A stretch of DNA of 64,000 bases from JBBRHQ01 sp963781345 (lineage in GTDB: Bacteria > Actinomycetota > Thermoleophilia > Solirubrobacterales > 70-9). The notes under the pieces were generated by a model. It ran no database searches and was not told where the DNA came from. It was given only the letters and a program-made list of their open reading frames with translations. Location of the stretch: NCBI GenBank assembly GCA_963781345.1, contig CAWAFQ010000013.1:310001-374000 (forward strand), given 5' to 3'. Every line of letters begins with the position of its first letter. Position 1 is the first letter of the stretch. The position numbers and the translations under genes are program-made. Positions 16,796 to 25,793 of this stretch are shown here, piece by piece.

Positions 16796-17316
16796 CCGGG
16801 CCGCCTGGCTTCGGGACCCGAGCAACCGCCCGGCCGCGGCTTGACAAGGTGCAGACGCAGCGTGCCTCCGGGAATGAGCGTGCGGTCCTGGCCCAGCAGG
16901 ATCACCCTCAGCTTGTAGCGGCCGGGGGGCGCCACCCTGCCGTCCCTGCCCCGTCCGCTCCAGTGAAAGGTCCAGAACCGATAGCGCTTCAGGAACCGGT
17001 TCCTGGCGAGGGTTCGGACCAACCTCCCGTCCGGGTCGACGATCTGCACGTTTGCCCGGTCAGAGCGGGTGACGCGGAAGCGGATGCGAGCGAAGTCAGC
17101 GCGGCAGTCACCGTTGGGGCTGAAGGCAGCTATCCGCTTGACCCGGCCTCCCGTGGTCACCACGGTGCGCCCGAGGGTGACCTTGTCGAGGATTAGCGGC
17201 TCGCGCTTGAGCCGCTGCGCATAGGCGAAGGCCCCAATCGTCGCGAGCAGCAGCACTGCGAACACCGCCGGTGCGAGGACGCGGGTCAGCGTCGGGCGAT
17301 CTCTGGGTGTCTCCAC
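16792..17316 (-). CDS. membrane-anchored FlgD-Ig-like hypothetical protein
   Basis: 174 residues: one N-terminal transmembrane helix (about 13-33, VLAPAVFAVLLLATIGAFAY), then an extracytoplasmic beta-sandwich with AFSPNGDCRADFARIRFRVT, VQIVDPDGRLVRTL, FHWSGRGRDGRVAPPGRYKLRV. The Phe-Ser-Pro-Asn-Gly-Asp and Gly-Arg-x-x-Pro-Pro-Gly-x-Tyr pattern is that of FlgD-type Ig repeats found in many secreted proteins. Its position between the ligase and LytR_C genes suggests a structural or assembly role in surface polymer export. No catalytic residues seen. Confidence 0.7.
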   Translation of the reverse strand: METPRDRPTLTRVLAPAVFAVLLLATIGAFAYAQRLKREPLILDKVTLGRTVVTTGGRVKRIAAFSPNGDCRADFARIRFRVTRSDRANVQIVDPDGRLVRTLARNRFLKRYRFWTFHWSGRGRDGRVAPPGRYKLRVILLGQDRTLIPGGTLRLHLVKPRPGGCSGPEARRPG

Positions 17317-17352
17317 GGGCGGATCAGATTACCCGCGGAACCGAGCCGCGCC

Positions 17353-18114
17353 TCAGCCGGTCGTCGCAGCGGTGGCGCGATCCTCGCCGACGACGACCGC
17401 GACAACGGCGCTGGCGGCGATCGACGCAATATCCGCCGTCATCAGCCTCAGCTTCTTGATCTTCAGCCTCCTCGCCACCCGCCGCGCCTCCGGCCTATGG
17501 CCGCGTTTGTAGAAGACGACACTGGTGGCGAAGCTCGAGGGCGTGTTGGTGACGGCGTCGAGCTGGTACCCCTTGGCCGAGAGTTCGTCGCCGTAGCGCC
17601 CAGCGAGCCCGGAGACCGCGGTTCCGTTGAGAACCGAGACCGTGACGTTCTTCGGCTGAAGCGAGGACTTGGCGGTCGCGTTGGCGCCGCCACGGCCATT
17701 GTCATTACCGAGGAAGTGGGTCGCGGCGAATGCGACGCCGCCGCCGATGACGATCACGGCGGCGATGATCAGAACCAGATAGCGGGGCTCAGGAAGGACC
17801 TCGCGCAGGCGCTCGCGGCGCGTCAACTCGGGCAGGCCCGCATCGCGGCGCTGGCGGCGCGTCTCCCGCAGCTCGGCCGCTTCCTTCTCGGCCCTGCGCG
17901 CCTCCTCGATCTGGCGCAGCTCCTCCGCCCGCTCGGCGGCGAGCTCGGAGGTCGTCTCCTTGGCGGCAGCATCGCGCTCGGGGGCACTTCCGGCCCACTC
18001 GCGCAGGCGCCGGATGTCGCGGGCCTGGGTGAACTGCAGGAAGATCAGCAGGAGGACTCCGGCGAGGGCGACGAGGCCCGCGTAGGAACCGGCTGTCTTT
18101 ACTATCTCGAGCAA
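17353..18114 (-). CDS. LytR C-terminal domain membrane protein
   Basis: 253 residues: an N-terminal membrane helix (about 13-27), a long charged coiled coil (about 32-100, rich in Glu/Arg/Ala), a second helix (about 110-132, YLVLIIAAVIVIGGGVAFAA) and a C-terminal LytR_C domain starting VTVSVLNGTAVSGLAGRYGDEL and including TSVVFYKRGHRPEARRVARRL. LytR_C domains accompany LCP enzymes that attach polymers to peptidoglycan; here no LCP catalytic domain is present, so it may be a partner or scaffold. The topology places coiled coil inside and LytR_C outside, or the reverse. Confidence 0.8.
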   Translation of the reverse strand: MLEIVKTAGSYAGLVALAGVLLLIFLQFTQARDIRRLREWAGSAPERDAAAKETTSELAAERAEELRQIEEARRAEKEAAELRETRRQRRDAGLPELTRRERLREVLPEPRYLVLIIAAVIVIGGGVAFAATHFLGNDNGRGGANATAKSSLQPKNVTVSVLNGTAVSGLAGRYGDELSAKGYQLDAVTNTPSSFATSVVFYKRGHRPEARRVARRLKIKKLRLMTADIASIAASAVVAVVVGEDRATAATTG

Positions 18115-18205
18115 GGCGGTCTCACGGGGTTTCGCTCAGGGATCGACACGGGGGCGAGGATCGGCGGATGTTAGAAGGGCCGGGGGACCGCAGGCAGCCC
18201 GGCGC

Positions 18206-20098
18206 TCACTCGTCGCTGAGGACCGCCGCCGCCTCCCCGCCGGGAGCGGTCACCATCGAGACCACGGTATCCGCCAGATTGACCTCGTCGCCCGCGAGGA
18301 TCAGACGCTCGAAGTCGTTGAGGGTCGCGTCGAGCCAGTCAGGGTCGAGGGGCGCCTGGCGCACAGCTCGCAGGATCCGCTTCGCGGCGGTCGGCTGCGG
18401 GCGCTCGCCGGTGCCGAAGAGCACCTCGTGCAGCTTCTCACCAGGGCGGGGACCGGTGAACTCGATCGCGATGTCGCGCTCCGGCTCGTACCCGGCGAGG
18501 CGGATCATGTTGTGGGCGAGGTCGACGATCCGCACCGGCTCACCCATGTCGAGCACGAACACCTCCCCCTTTCCGGCTCCGATGTCGCCGGAGCGGATCA
18601 CCAGCTGGACCGCCTCGGGAATGGTCATGAAGTAGCGGGTCATCTCCGGGTGGGTGACGGTGACCGGCCCGCCGCGCTCGATCTGGCCGCGGAAGATCGG
18701 GACGACGCTGCCGGAGGAGGCGAGAACGTTGCCGAAGCGGACACTGCCGAAGCGGGTGTGGGGATGGCGGTGCCCGGCGGCCTCGACGATCCACTCGGCC
18801 ATCGCCTTCGAGGCGCCCATCACCGTCTGCGGGTTGACCGCCTTGTCGGTCGAGATCAGGACGAAGCGCTCGGCCCTCGAGGCTGCCGCCGTTTCGGCGG
18901 TGATCCGGGTGGCGACGGCGTTGTTTCGGATCGCCTCGAGCGGGTTGGCCTCCATCAGCGGCACGTGCTTGTAGGCGGCGGCGTGGAAGACGATGTTCGG
19001 CTTGAAGCGCTGCATCACCTCCAGCATCCGGGCAGGCTCCTTGCAGTCCGCGAGGACCGATTCGACGCCCGTGAAGTGGCGCTCCTCGGTCATCTCGCGA
19101 TCGATCTGGAACAGGTTGTCCTCGGCGTGATCGAGCATCACCAGAAGTCGCGGGCCGACCCGGGCGATCTGGCGACAGAGCTCCGAGCCGATGGAGCCTC
19201 CGGCCCCGGTCACCATCACCACCTTGTCCCCGAGGTAGGCGCCGACCCGGTCGAGCTCGACGACCACCGGGTCACGCCCGAGCACGTCCTCGACCTGAAC
19301 CTCACGCAGCTGGCGGTTGAGCTGGACGCCGCCACGCAGCAGCTCGAAGACCGTGGGCAGGGTGAGCACGCGGATCTCGCGCTCGCGGCAGGCGGCGACG
19401 ACCTTCGCTCTCAGGGTTCCCGGCGCCGACGGGATCGCGATCGCGACCTCGTCCGGCTCGGTCTCGTCGAGGATCGCGTCGATCTCGTCGGTGGAGCCGA
19501 GCACCTTCAGCCCCAGCATCCGCATCCCCCGCTTGCGCGGGTCGTCGTCGATGAAGCCGATCGCGGCCTTGCCGAGCTTCGGGTTGAGCTGCAGCTCGCG
19601 AACCACCATCTGCCCACCCGAGCCGGCGCCGACGACGAGGACCTCGCGGCCCTTGGGAAGACGGGCCCCGCGCTGGGGCCGCTCGATCACGAGGCGCACG
19701 GCCAGCCGCGCGCCGATCAGGAGCAAGAGCGTGAGGATGAAGTCGGTGACGACCACCGAGCGGGGCAGGTTGTGCTTGAAGGGGTGGATCAGGGTGAAGG
19801 CGACGACCATCACCACGGTGGCGACGGCCACGGCTCGGAGGATCCCCGGGAGGTCGCGGGCGGTCACGTATCTCCACCACTTCTGGTAGAGGCCGAAGGC
19901 GAAGAAGATCGCGACCTTGCCGACGATGATGAAGCCGATCGCCTGCAGTAGCAGGGTCGAGTAGCGCGGCGGAATGCCGTTGGGTTGGTCGAGGAAACGC
20001 AGCTTGAAGGCGCAGTAGAAGGCGACGGCTACGAGCAGCGCATCGGCCGCCATCTGCAGAGTCCGGCCACGGTAGACGGGGTGGTTCAACCGGTGCAT
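18206..20098 (-). CDS. CapD/WbpM-type nucleotide-sugar 4,6-dehydratase/epimerase
   Basis: 630 residues, the long membrane-bound form: four N-terminal helices (about 12-125), a first Rossmann domain (VLVVGAGSGGQMVVRELQ, FIDDDPRKRGMRMLG) and a second SDR domain (VMVTGAGGSIGSELCRQIAR, VFHAAAYKHVPLME). The catalytic region reads ISTDKAVNPQTVMGASKA, so the usual SDR tyrosine is methionine, as in WbpM-type dehydratases with a Ser-Met-Lys triad. It converts UDP-GlcNAc-type sugars to keto-deoxy derivatives for the exopolysaccharide. ATG at 20098 fits. A divergent DedA gene begins 99 bases away. Confidence 0.92.
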   Translation of the reverse strand: MHRLNHPVYRGRTLQMAADALLVAVAFYCAFKLRFLDQPNGIPPRYSTLLLQAIGFIIVGKVAIFFAFGLYQKWWRYVTARDLPGILRAVAVATVVMVVAFTLIHPFKHNLPRSVVVTDFILTLLLLIGARLAVRLVIERPQRGARLPKGREVLVVGAGSGGQMVVRELQLNPKLGKAAIGFIDDDPRKRGMRMLGLKVLGSTDEIDAILDETEPDEVAIAIPSAPGTLRAKVVAACREREIRVLTLPTVFELLRGGVQLNRQLREVQVEDVLGRDPVVVELDRVGAYLGDKVVMVTGAGGSIGSELCRQIARVGPRLLVMLDHAEDNLFQIDREMTEERHFTGVESVLADCKEPARMLEVMQRFKPNIVFHAAAYKHVPLMEANPLEAIRNNAVATRITAETAAASRAERFVLISTDKAVNPQTVMGASKAMAEWIVEAAGHRHPHTRFGSVRFGNVLASSGSVVPIFRGQIERGGPVTVTHPEMTRYFMTIPEAVQLVIRSGDIGAGKGEVFVLDMGEPVRIVDLAHNMIRLAGYEPERDIAIEFTGPRPGEKLHEVLFGTGERPQPTAAKRILRAVRQAPLDPDWLDATLNDFERLILAGDEVNLADTVVSMVTAPGGEAAAVLSDE

Positions 20099-20197
20099 GA
20101 GGCTGTCTGAGTCTAGTGCCTCGGAGCCGGGGCGAGCGGCGTTTCAGTGCCTGTGAAGGGGATCCCCCGGCGGCGCTTTCCCTAGGATCGTCAGCCC

Positions 20198-20884
20198 ATG
20201 ATCCCCCTAGCGCTGCTCCTGGCAAGCATCACCGACAAGGTTCTCGACCCGATCGTCAACGCGGCGACCGACTTCATCAGCTCCACCGGGCTGCCGGCGG
20301 TGTTCAGCCTGATGGCCCTGGAATCGGCGTGCATCCCCATCCCGAGTGAGGCGATCATGCTGTTCGCGGGGTTCAGCGTCTCCAACGGCGATCTGACCCT
20401 CTTCGGTGTCGTCGCCGCAGGGGTGCTCGGGAATCTGGTCGGATCCTGGGCCGCCTACGCGGCCGGCTACTACGGCCGTCTCGAGCTGCTCGAGAAGAAC
20501 CGCTTTATCCACATCAGCCAGAAGCATCTGAAGTGGGCCGACGACTGGTTCGAGCGCTACGGCGCCGCGGCGGTCTTCTTCACCAGGATGCTGCCGATCA
20601 TCCGCACCTTCATCTCGCTCCCCGCCGGAGTCGCGCGAATGCCGTTCTGGCGCTTCACCGCGTTCACCCTCGCCGGCTGCATCCCCTGGGTCCTGATGCT
20701 GACCCTCGTCGGACGGGAGGTGGGTGACAACTGGGAGCAGTGGCGCCACAAACTCGCCTACCTCGACTATCTGGTCGTGGTGGCGGCGGTCGGACTCGTC
20801 GTCTACCTGATCGTCAGGCGGCGGCGGGGAGGCGGGACCGACGAGGGCGGGGGGCCGGAGCCCGCCAGCGCCGACGGCGCTTGA
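20198..20884 (+). CDS. DedA family membrane protein
   Basis: 228 residues, DedA/SNARE-associated fold. Seen: LESACIPIPSEAIMLFAGF (Glu plus Pro-x-Pro re-entrant loop), GNLVGSWAAYAAGYYGRL, and FFTRMLPIIRTFISLPAGVARM, carrying the conserved arginines needed for transport. Four or five hydrophobic segments; a Gly/Arg-rich C-terminal tail. DedA proteins are linked to undecaprenyl-phosphate or phospholipid recycling, which fits the immediately downstream uppP whose TTG start overlaps the DedA stop. ATG at 20198 follows a short upstream gap to capD. Confidence 0.9.
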   Translation: MIPLALLLASITDKVLDPIVNAATDFISSTGLPAVFSLMALESACIPIPSEAIMLFAGFSVSNGDLTLFGVVAAGVLGNLVGSWAAYAAGYYGRLELLEKNRFIHISQKHLKWADDWFERYGAAAVFFTRMLPIIRTFISLPAGVARMPFWRFTAFTLAGCIPWVLMLTLVGREVGDNWEQWRHKLAYLDYLVVVAAVGLVVYLIVRRRRGGGTDEGGGPEPASADGA

Positions 20885-21756
20885 GCGAGGAGCCGCGAGC
20901 CGGAATTCCCGGGCGTCGCGCCGTGGCGCTCGGCGTCATCCAGGGCCCGGCGGAGCTGCTGCCGGTCTCGAGTTCCGCCCACATCGTCCTCGTCCCCTGG
21001 CTCGCCGGCTGGGACTGGGACAGCCTCGACCCCGAGGTGCGAAAGAGCTTCGAGGTCGCCCTGCATGCCGGCGCCGCGGCAGCGCTTCTTGTCGGGCAGC
21101 GCCGGGTGATCGCCGAGGAGATGCGCGCCTTCGACGCCCGTCGCGCCGCGGTCCTGGCGCTCAGCTTCCTCCCTGCCGCAGTCGTCGGCTACGTCTGGGA
21201 GCGCCCGATCGAGCGGCGCCTGGGCGGGCCGCGGGCGACTGCCGCAGGCCTGATCGCCGGAGCGGCGCTGATGCTCGCAGCCGACAGGCGCCCCCAGACC
21301 CGCGGTCGCGGCGAGGCCGGGCCACTCGACGGGCTTGCCCTCGGGCTCGCCCAGGCCGCGGCGCTGGCGCCCGGGGTCTCGCGCAACGGCGCGACCCTCG
21401 CCGCGGCGCGAATGCGCTGCTTCTCGCGCGACCAGGCGAACCTGCTCTCGCGCACGGTGGCGCTGCCGATCATCGTCGGCGCGACCGCACTCAAGGGCGG
21501 GCGCCTGGCGCGGCGGGGTGTGCCCGGAGACCTGCGGCGCTCGCTCGCCACCGGCACCGGGGCCTCGTTCGCCTCGACCCTCGCCTCGCAGGGCCTGATC
21601 CGCCTGGTGGAGCGCGATCGCGCGCTCTGGCCCTACGCCGCCTACCGGCTCGGGCTGGCGGCGCTCGTCCTCGCCAAGCTGCGGCGCTCGCGGCGACCGG
21701 CGGCTGATGTTGAATCGGGCTCGATGGCCGCGCAGCGCAACGGGAGTCTCGGATGA
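20881..21756 (+). CDS. uppP: undecaprenyl-diphosphate phosphatase
   Basis: 291 residues of the BacA/UppP integral membrane family, which removes the terminal phosphate of undecaprenyl-PP so the carrier can be reused for wall and polysaccharide synthesis. Motif 1 is GVIQGPAELLPVSSSAH (usual Gln/Glu-Gly-x-Thr-Glu-Phe-Leu-Pro-x-Ser-Ser); motif 2 is VSRNGATLAAARMRCFSRDQA. Note Pro and Ala replace Leu-Thr in the first motif and a lone LL replaces FL, minor variation. The start is TTG at 20881 within TTGA, shared with the DedA stop; the frame is open upstream but homology begins here. The C-terminus overlaps purM by 4 bases. Confidence 0.88.
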   Translation: MSEEPRAGIPGRRAVALGVIQGPAELLPVSSSAHIVLVPWLAGWDWDSLDPEVRKSFEVALHAGAAAALLVGQRRVIAEEMRAFDARRAAVLALSFLPAAVVGYVWERPIERRLGGPRATAAGLIAGAALMLAADRRPQTRGRGEAGPLDGLALGLAQAAALAPGVSRNGATLAAARMRCFSRDQANLLSRTVALPIIVGATALKGGRLARRGVPGDLRRSLATGTGASFASTLASQGLIRLVERDRALWPYAAYRLGLAALVLAKLRRSRRPAADVESGSMAAQRNGSLG

Positions 21757-22760
21757 GCGCCGACGCCTACTCACGGGCGGGCGTCGACCAGGGCGCCGCC
21801 GACGTCGCCGTCGGCCGCCTGGTTGCGGCGCTCGCCACGATCCGCCTCGACGGGCCCTCGCGCCAGGTTTCGCTGCCGGGCCACTACGCCAGCGTGATCC
21901 GCCTCGATGAGAGGACCGGAATCGCCCTCTCCACCGATGGGGTCGGGACCAAGCTGGCGGTCGCCGAGGCGATGGGGCGCTACGACACGGTCGGGATCGA
22001 CTGCATCGCGATGAACGTGAACGATGTCATCTGCGTCGGCGCGGAGCCGCTTGCGATGCTCGATTACCTCGCCGTCGACAAGGCGGACCCGGAGATCTGC
22101 GAACAGGTGGGGACCGGCCTGGCGCGGGGGGCCGAGCTCGCCGGAATAGAGATTCCCGGCGGGGAGCTGGCCCAGCTCGGGGAGATGATCGGCGGGCTCG
22201 ACATCGCCGGCGCCTGCTTCGGAATCGTCTCTCTCGACCGGGTGATCGACGGCGCCGCGGTTGAGCCGGGCGACCCGGTGATCGGCCTGCCCTCTTCCGG
22301 ACTCCACTCGAACGGATACACGCTCGCGCGCCGTGCCCTCGAGGGGATACCGCTCTCGGATGAGCGCCTCGGGCGCCCCTTGGGGGAGATCCTGCTCGAG
22401 CCGACCGAGATCTACGTCAGGCCGGTGTTGGAGCTGCTGCGCTCTCAGGCCGAGGTGCGCGGCCTCGCGCACATCACCTCCGGCGGACTCGGAAACCTGT
22501 TGCGGCTGCGTGCCGAGGTCGGCTACGAGATCGACTACCCGCTCGAACCCCAGCCGGTGTTCGAGTTGATCCGGGAGCTTGCCTCGGTCCCCGACGACGA
22601 GATGTTTGAGGTCTTCAACATGGGATGCGGATTCTGCTGCGTCGTCGCCCCGGAAGACGAGGAGGCCGCGCTGGAGATTCTGCGGATCAGCTATCCGGAG
22701 GCGAAGACCATCGGTCGCGCCATCGAGGAGCCGCGCCGGGTGCTCAGGCGTCCTCGCTAG
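21753..22760 (+). CDS. purM: phosphoribosylformylglycinamidine cyclo-ligase
   Basis: 335 residues, the normal length of PurM (AIR synthetase), step five of purine synthesis (FGAM + ATP to AIR). Diagnostic segments are YSRAGVDQGAADVAVGRL, LSTDGVGTKLAVAEAMG (ATP-binding), IDCIAMNVNDVICVGAEPL, GLPSSGLHSNGYTLARRAL, HITSGGLGNLLRL and FNMGCGFCCVVAPEDEEAA (usual FNMGIGM; here Cys-Gly-Phe-Cys, a local variation). ATGA overlap with uppP indicates translational coupling, although the two pathways are unrelated. Confidence 0.95.
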   Translation: MSADAYSRAGVDQGAADVAVGRLVAALATIRLDGPSRQVSLPGHYASVIRLDERTGIALSTDGVGTKLAVAEAMGRYDTVGIDCIAMNVNDVICVGAEPLAMLDYLAVDKADPEICEQVGTGLARGAELAGIEIPGGELAQLGEMIGGLDIAGACFGIVSLDRVIDGAAVEPGDPVIGLPSSGLHSNGYTLARRALEGIPLSDERLGRPLGEILLEPTEIYVRPVLELLRSQAEVRGLAHITSGGLGNLLRLRAEVGYEIDYPLEPQPVFELIRELASVPDDEMFEVFNMGCGFCCVVAPEDEEAALEILRISYPEAKTIGRAIEEPRRVLRRPR

Positions 22761-22928
22761 ACCCGATGCCGCTGCCGAAAGCTCAACTCACCTGGGCCGG
22801 AACCGCGAGGTCAAAGGCGACGAGGCCCTCGAGGCAGAGTGCGCTGACCCGGTGCATTGGCAGAGACCTCGCGTACATTGGCATTCCTGCCTCTGGCGGT
22901 GGCGCCCCGCTCTCGGGATGATGTCCCC

Positions 22929-23570
22929 ATGAGAACAGCCATCCTGATTTTCGAGGGCCTGACGGTCCTCGACGCGGTCGGCCCCTACGAGGTGCTGCGC
23001 TCGGTGCCCGGTTCGGAGGTCAGCTTCGTCGCTCCCGAGGCTGGGGTTCAGCGAGCCGACAGCGGCGCCCTCGGCCTCGTCGCCGACTACTCGCTGGAGG
23101 AGGTGACCGACCCCGACATCGTCCTCGTCGGCGGAGGCGCCGGCAACCGCCCGCTGATGGAGGACGAGCGGGTCCTGGAGTGGCTGCGCTCGGCCGACTC
23201 CACCAGTCGCTGGACGACCTCGGTCTGCACCGGCTCCCTCGTCCTCGGCGCCGCCGGGCTGCTCGAGGGCAAGCGGGCGACCAGCCACTGGCTCTTCCTC
23301 GAGCGCCTGCGCGAGTTCGGGGCCGAGCCGGTCTCCGAGCGCGTTGTCGAGGACGGAAAGGTGATGACCGCGGCAGGAGTCTCGGCCGGAATCGACATGG
23401 CGCTGAACCTTGCCGCGCTCGAGGCCGGAGAGGAGACGGCCAAGGCGATACAGCTAGGAATCGAGTACGACCCCCAGCCCCCGTTCGATTCGGGCTCGCC
23501 GGCCAAGGCGGATCCGAAGTTGGTCCGGCAACTGCGCGGGCAACTCGGCGACCAGCTGCGGGACGGCTGA
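22929..23570 (+). CDS. DJ-1/PfpI family protein
   Basis: 213 residues of the class-I glutamine amidotransferase-like fold. ILIFEGLTVLDAVGPYEVL and TSVCTGSLVLGAAGLLEGKRATSHW contain the nucleophile elbow cysteine (Val-Cys-Thr-Gly) and the following His-Trp, as in isonitrile hydratase and AraC-regulator N-domains. There is no DNA-binding domain. VMTAAGVSAGIDMALNL is a further family segment. ATG at 22929 chosen because homology starts there; the longer frame is unsupported. 168 bases separate it from purM. Substrate uncertain: isonitrile hydratase or a stress-type DJ-1 protein are both possible. Confidence 0.88.
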   Translation: MRTAILIFEGLTVLDAVGPYEVLRSVPGSEVSFVAPEAGVQRADSGALGLVADYSLEEVTDPDIVLVGGGAGNRPLMEDERVLEWLRSADSTSRWTTSVCTGSLVLGAAGLLEGKRATSHWLFLERLREFGAEPVSERVVEDGKVMTAAGVSAGIDMALNLAALEAGEETAKAIQLGIEYDPQPPFDSGSPAKADPKLVRQLRGQLGDQLRDG

Positions 23571-23583
23571 GTGCGGGATCAGG

Positions 23584-25101
23584 TCAGCCAAACGGCGGCT
23601 GGTAGAAGTCCTTCACGTATTTGAGGGAGAACGGAACCGCGGCCCGGCCGCGGTAGCGAGCCCCTATCACGCTCCGCCTGTCGAACCCCTGTCTTCGGGA
23701 AACGACTCCACTGAAGATCCCGCTGCGATTGGCGTTAGCGGTGAAGACCTTGTGCCAGCCTCCCTTGGTGCGGATTTCGATCCTCACGGCTCCGCCTCTG
23801 CTGGTCGGGGTGCGACCCCAGAAGAAGAATCCGTTGCCCCGGCGAAGCGCGACGAAGGGAAAGCGAAAAGCCCTTAGAAGCGTGAGCTTCGGCCGATCCG
23901 CCGCGAGCGTGTCGCCTCGAAAGTAGAGACCCGACTGGACCGTGTTGGGGTAGCCGAGGCCTCCCGTGGGTTCGTCCCGCAAATCCCACCAGAAGAAATG
24001 GCTGACCCCGGCATCCCAGGAGCGATAGATGGCCTCGGCGGCCCAGCGCGCGAGAATCGTCATCTTCAACCCGCCCGGGTCGGGCGGGTTCGAGTCCCAG
24101 CTGAACTCCGTCGCCCACAGGGGCGTATGCCGGTATCGGCCATGGATCCTTCCTGCCCGGTCGGCCGCCGTCAACAGGCGCTTCAGCTCTGGCAGATCAC
24201 CAAGCTGCACATCGTCGGGATTCACCGACTTGTGAGTTGGGCCGCCGGTCGTGTACGGATGTATGTCGAAGACGTCGAAATCGGCGTGGCAACCTCTCCG
24301 AGTCGGATGCGGACGTTGACGGCCCTTCATGCAGAGCAAGAGCTGCGCGAATCGCAGCGGGCTCACGGCCGCGCGGCCACCCCCCAACGGAGCCAAGCCG
24401 GCGGCGACGACGACGTTCGAGCGGCTGACCGATTTGACCGCAGGCGAAAATGCGTTGATCAGATTGCGATACAGCTGCGGTGAAACCGGCTTGTTGTCTG
24501 CAAACTGGGGGTTGAAGTAGAGATTGAGGTTCGGCTCATTCAGGGCCTGCCAGTACCTGACGCGAGGGAGTCCCTGGAACTTGCCGCTGTATCGGCGGGC
24601 GGCGGCTTTGGCGAACTCGGCGAAGCGACTCGGATCGGGGTCGCATGGCGCGTAGCTCCCGACTGGGAGCGACTGGCAGCGCTGGGCCCAAGCCGGCGCC
24701 CCGTCCAAGCCGACCAAGGGAGTCAGGCCCGAACGGGTCGCCTGTGTGACGCTGGCATCGAGGGCCGACCAGTCGTAGTGCGGATCTGCGGGATTTTCCG
24801 GATTCCAACTCACCGGAGCGGCGGGCGGGGCGATTAGGTCCCAGCGACCCGCAATGCGGACAAAGTGGGCGCCCGCATTGTCAATCCTGTTGTAGAAGAG
24901 CGGATCGGCCGTATACCCGGTGGAGGTGTCGGAGATGCCGGTCACAAGGGGGCGGGCCCCCACACTCGGCGCCCAGACTCCGGCAGCCGAGACCAGTGCT
25001 GCAGTCACCAGAGCGGTCGCAATCACCCGCAGTGGCGCCTGCCCATGATCGGACCGCGCTGCTGGCAGACGAAACCCGGTCCTGCGAACGGCGCGTGCCA
25101 T
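23584..25101 (-). CDS. secreted glycoside-hydrolase-like protein (TIM barrel, GH5/GH39-like)
   Basis: 505 residues: a signal peptide/anchor (about 27-48, VIATALVTAALVSAAGV), then a (beta/alpha)8 barrel. VRIAGRWDLIAPPAAP and LTPLVGLDGAPAWAQR mark early strands; YWQALNEPNLNLYF has the clan-A acid/base Asn-Glu-Pro; LWATEFSWDSNPP supplies the probable nucleophile glutamate; SHFFWWDLRDEP closes the barrel. A C-terminal beta domain (about 420-505) may bind sugar. Presumably acts on extracellular polysaccharide, which fits the nearby exopolysaccharide genes. Exact family needs profile comparison. It is followed upstream by the repeat protein on the same strand. Confidence 0.8.
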   Translation of the reverse strand: MARAVRRTGFRLPAARSDHGQAPLRVIATALVTAALVSAAGVWAPSVGARPLVTGISDTSTGYTADPLFYNRIDNAGAHFVRIAGRWDLIAPPAAPVSWNPENPADPHYDWSALDASVTQATRSGLTPLVGLDGAPAWAQRCQSLPVGSYAPCDPDPSRFAEFAKAAARRYSGKFQGLPRVRYWQALNEPNLNLYFNPQFADNKPVSPQLYRNLINAFSPAVKSVSRSNVVVAAGLAPLGGGRAAVSPLRFAQLLLCMKGRQRPHPTRRGCHADFDVFDIHPYTTGGPTHKSVNPDDVQLGDLPELKRLLTAADRAGRIHGRYRHTPLWATEFSWDSNPPDPGGLKMTILARWAAEAIYRSWDAGVSHFFWWDLRDEPTGGLGYPNTVQSGLYFRGDTLAADRPKLTLLRAFRFPFVALRRGNGFFFWGRTPTSRGGAVRIEIRTKGGWHKVFTANANRSGIFSGVVSRRQGFDRRSVIGARYRGRAAVPFSLKYVKDFYQPPFG

Positions 25102-25107
25102 CGAGGC

Positions 25108-25716
25108 TCAGGTAGTCCGTCGGCGGCGGCCGAGGAGGATCGCAATCGCCGCCAGCAGGCTGGCGCCGAGGACGAGAGGCAAGAAGATGCTCGACCCCGA
25201 TTGGTCGACGCCGACCGCGCGCTTCAGGACCTCGGCGAAGCCCGACGAACCCGCGCTGGGCGAGGCTGCGGATCCGGCTGTGCCCGAGGCCGCGGAGTCG
25301 CCCTTGCCCGAGGACGCGGATCCGGCTGTGCCCGAGGCCGCGGAGTCGCCCTTGCCCGAGGACGCGGATCCGGCTGTGCCCGAGGCCGCGGAGTCGCCCT
25401 TGCCCGAGGCCGCGGATCCAGCTGGGCCCGAACCGGCACCATACTGGCGCGCCGGCGCCGTCGCCGCGGCGATCTCGGCGGCGGCCCTGCCCGCGGAACC
25501 GAAGTGCTTGAGCCGCTGGGCGTTGCGGGCACCGAGCGCCTGTGCGGGGTTCGTCTTCCCCCCCGGCGTCCCGGTCGGCAGGTTCCCCGAGGGCCCCGGG
25601 ATGCCCTCGGTGTACTGGTCGACCGCCGAGTTGCCGGGTGGGACAGCGCTGGCAGCAGCAGTCGCGCCCGGAAGGGCGAGGAACAGCAAGAGCATGAACA
25701 ATCCCGGCCGTCGCAT
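25108..25716 (-). CDS. secreted repeat protein with C-terminal membrane anchor
   Basis: 202 residues: signal peptide (about 5-22, LFMLLLFLALPGATAAA), a low-complexity mature part, near-identical 16-residue repeats (Ser/Gly/Ala/Lys/Asp, core GKGDSAASGTAG) at about residues 98-150, a C-terminal hydrophobic helix (FLPLVLGASLLAAIAILLG) and a final RRRR. The layout is that of a wall- or membrane-anchored surface protein with sortase-like tail, but no LPxTG motif is visible. It is 6 bases upstream of the glycoside-hydrolase-like gene, so probably one unit. Function unknown; structural or adhesive spacer is a guess. Confidence 0.7.
   Translation of the reverse strand: MRRPGLFMLLLFLALPGATAAASAVPPGNSAVDQYTEGIPGPSGNLPTGTPGGKTNPAQALGARNAQRLKHFGSAGRAAAEIAAATAPARQYGAGSGPAGSAASGKGDSAASGTAGSASSGKGDSAASGTAGSASSGKGDSAASGTAGSAASPSAGSSGFAEVLKRAVGVDQSGSSIFLPLVLGASLLAAIAILLGRRRRTT
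25262..25431 (-). repeat. 48-bp tandem repeat (minisatellite) inside the surface-protein gene
   Basis: Three 48-base units at 25262-25309, 25310-25357 and 25358-25405, differing at only a few bases, plus a diverged half unit to about 25431. The unit length is a multiple of three, so copy number can change without breaking the frame. Confidence 0.9.
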
Positions 25717-25793
25717 CTACCCCAACATACGGATCCGGGCGCCGGAGCCTGACAAACGTCAGCGATGCACCCGCCCGCCCGTATCTATTGGCG

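Noticed and set aside
18428..19951. 507-codon plus-strand ORF
   Set aside because: Antisense shadow of the CapD/WbpM-type gene, a GC-rich codon-position artefact.
25262..25431. CRISPR-like array
   Set aside because: Units are directly abutting, coding and in frame, without spacers; it is a coding minisatellite. No CRISPR array was seen anywhere in the window.
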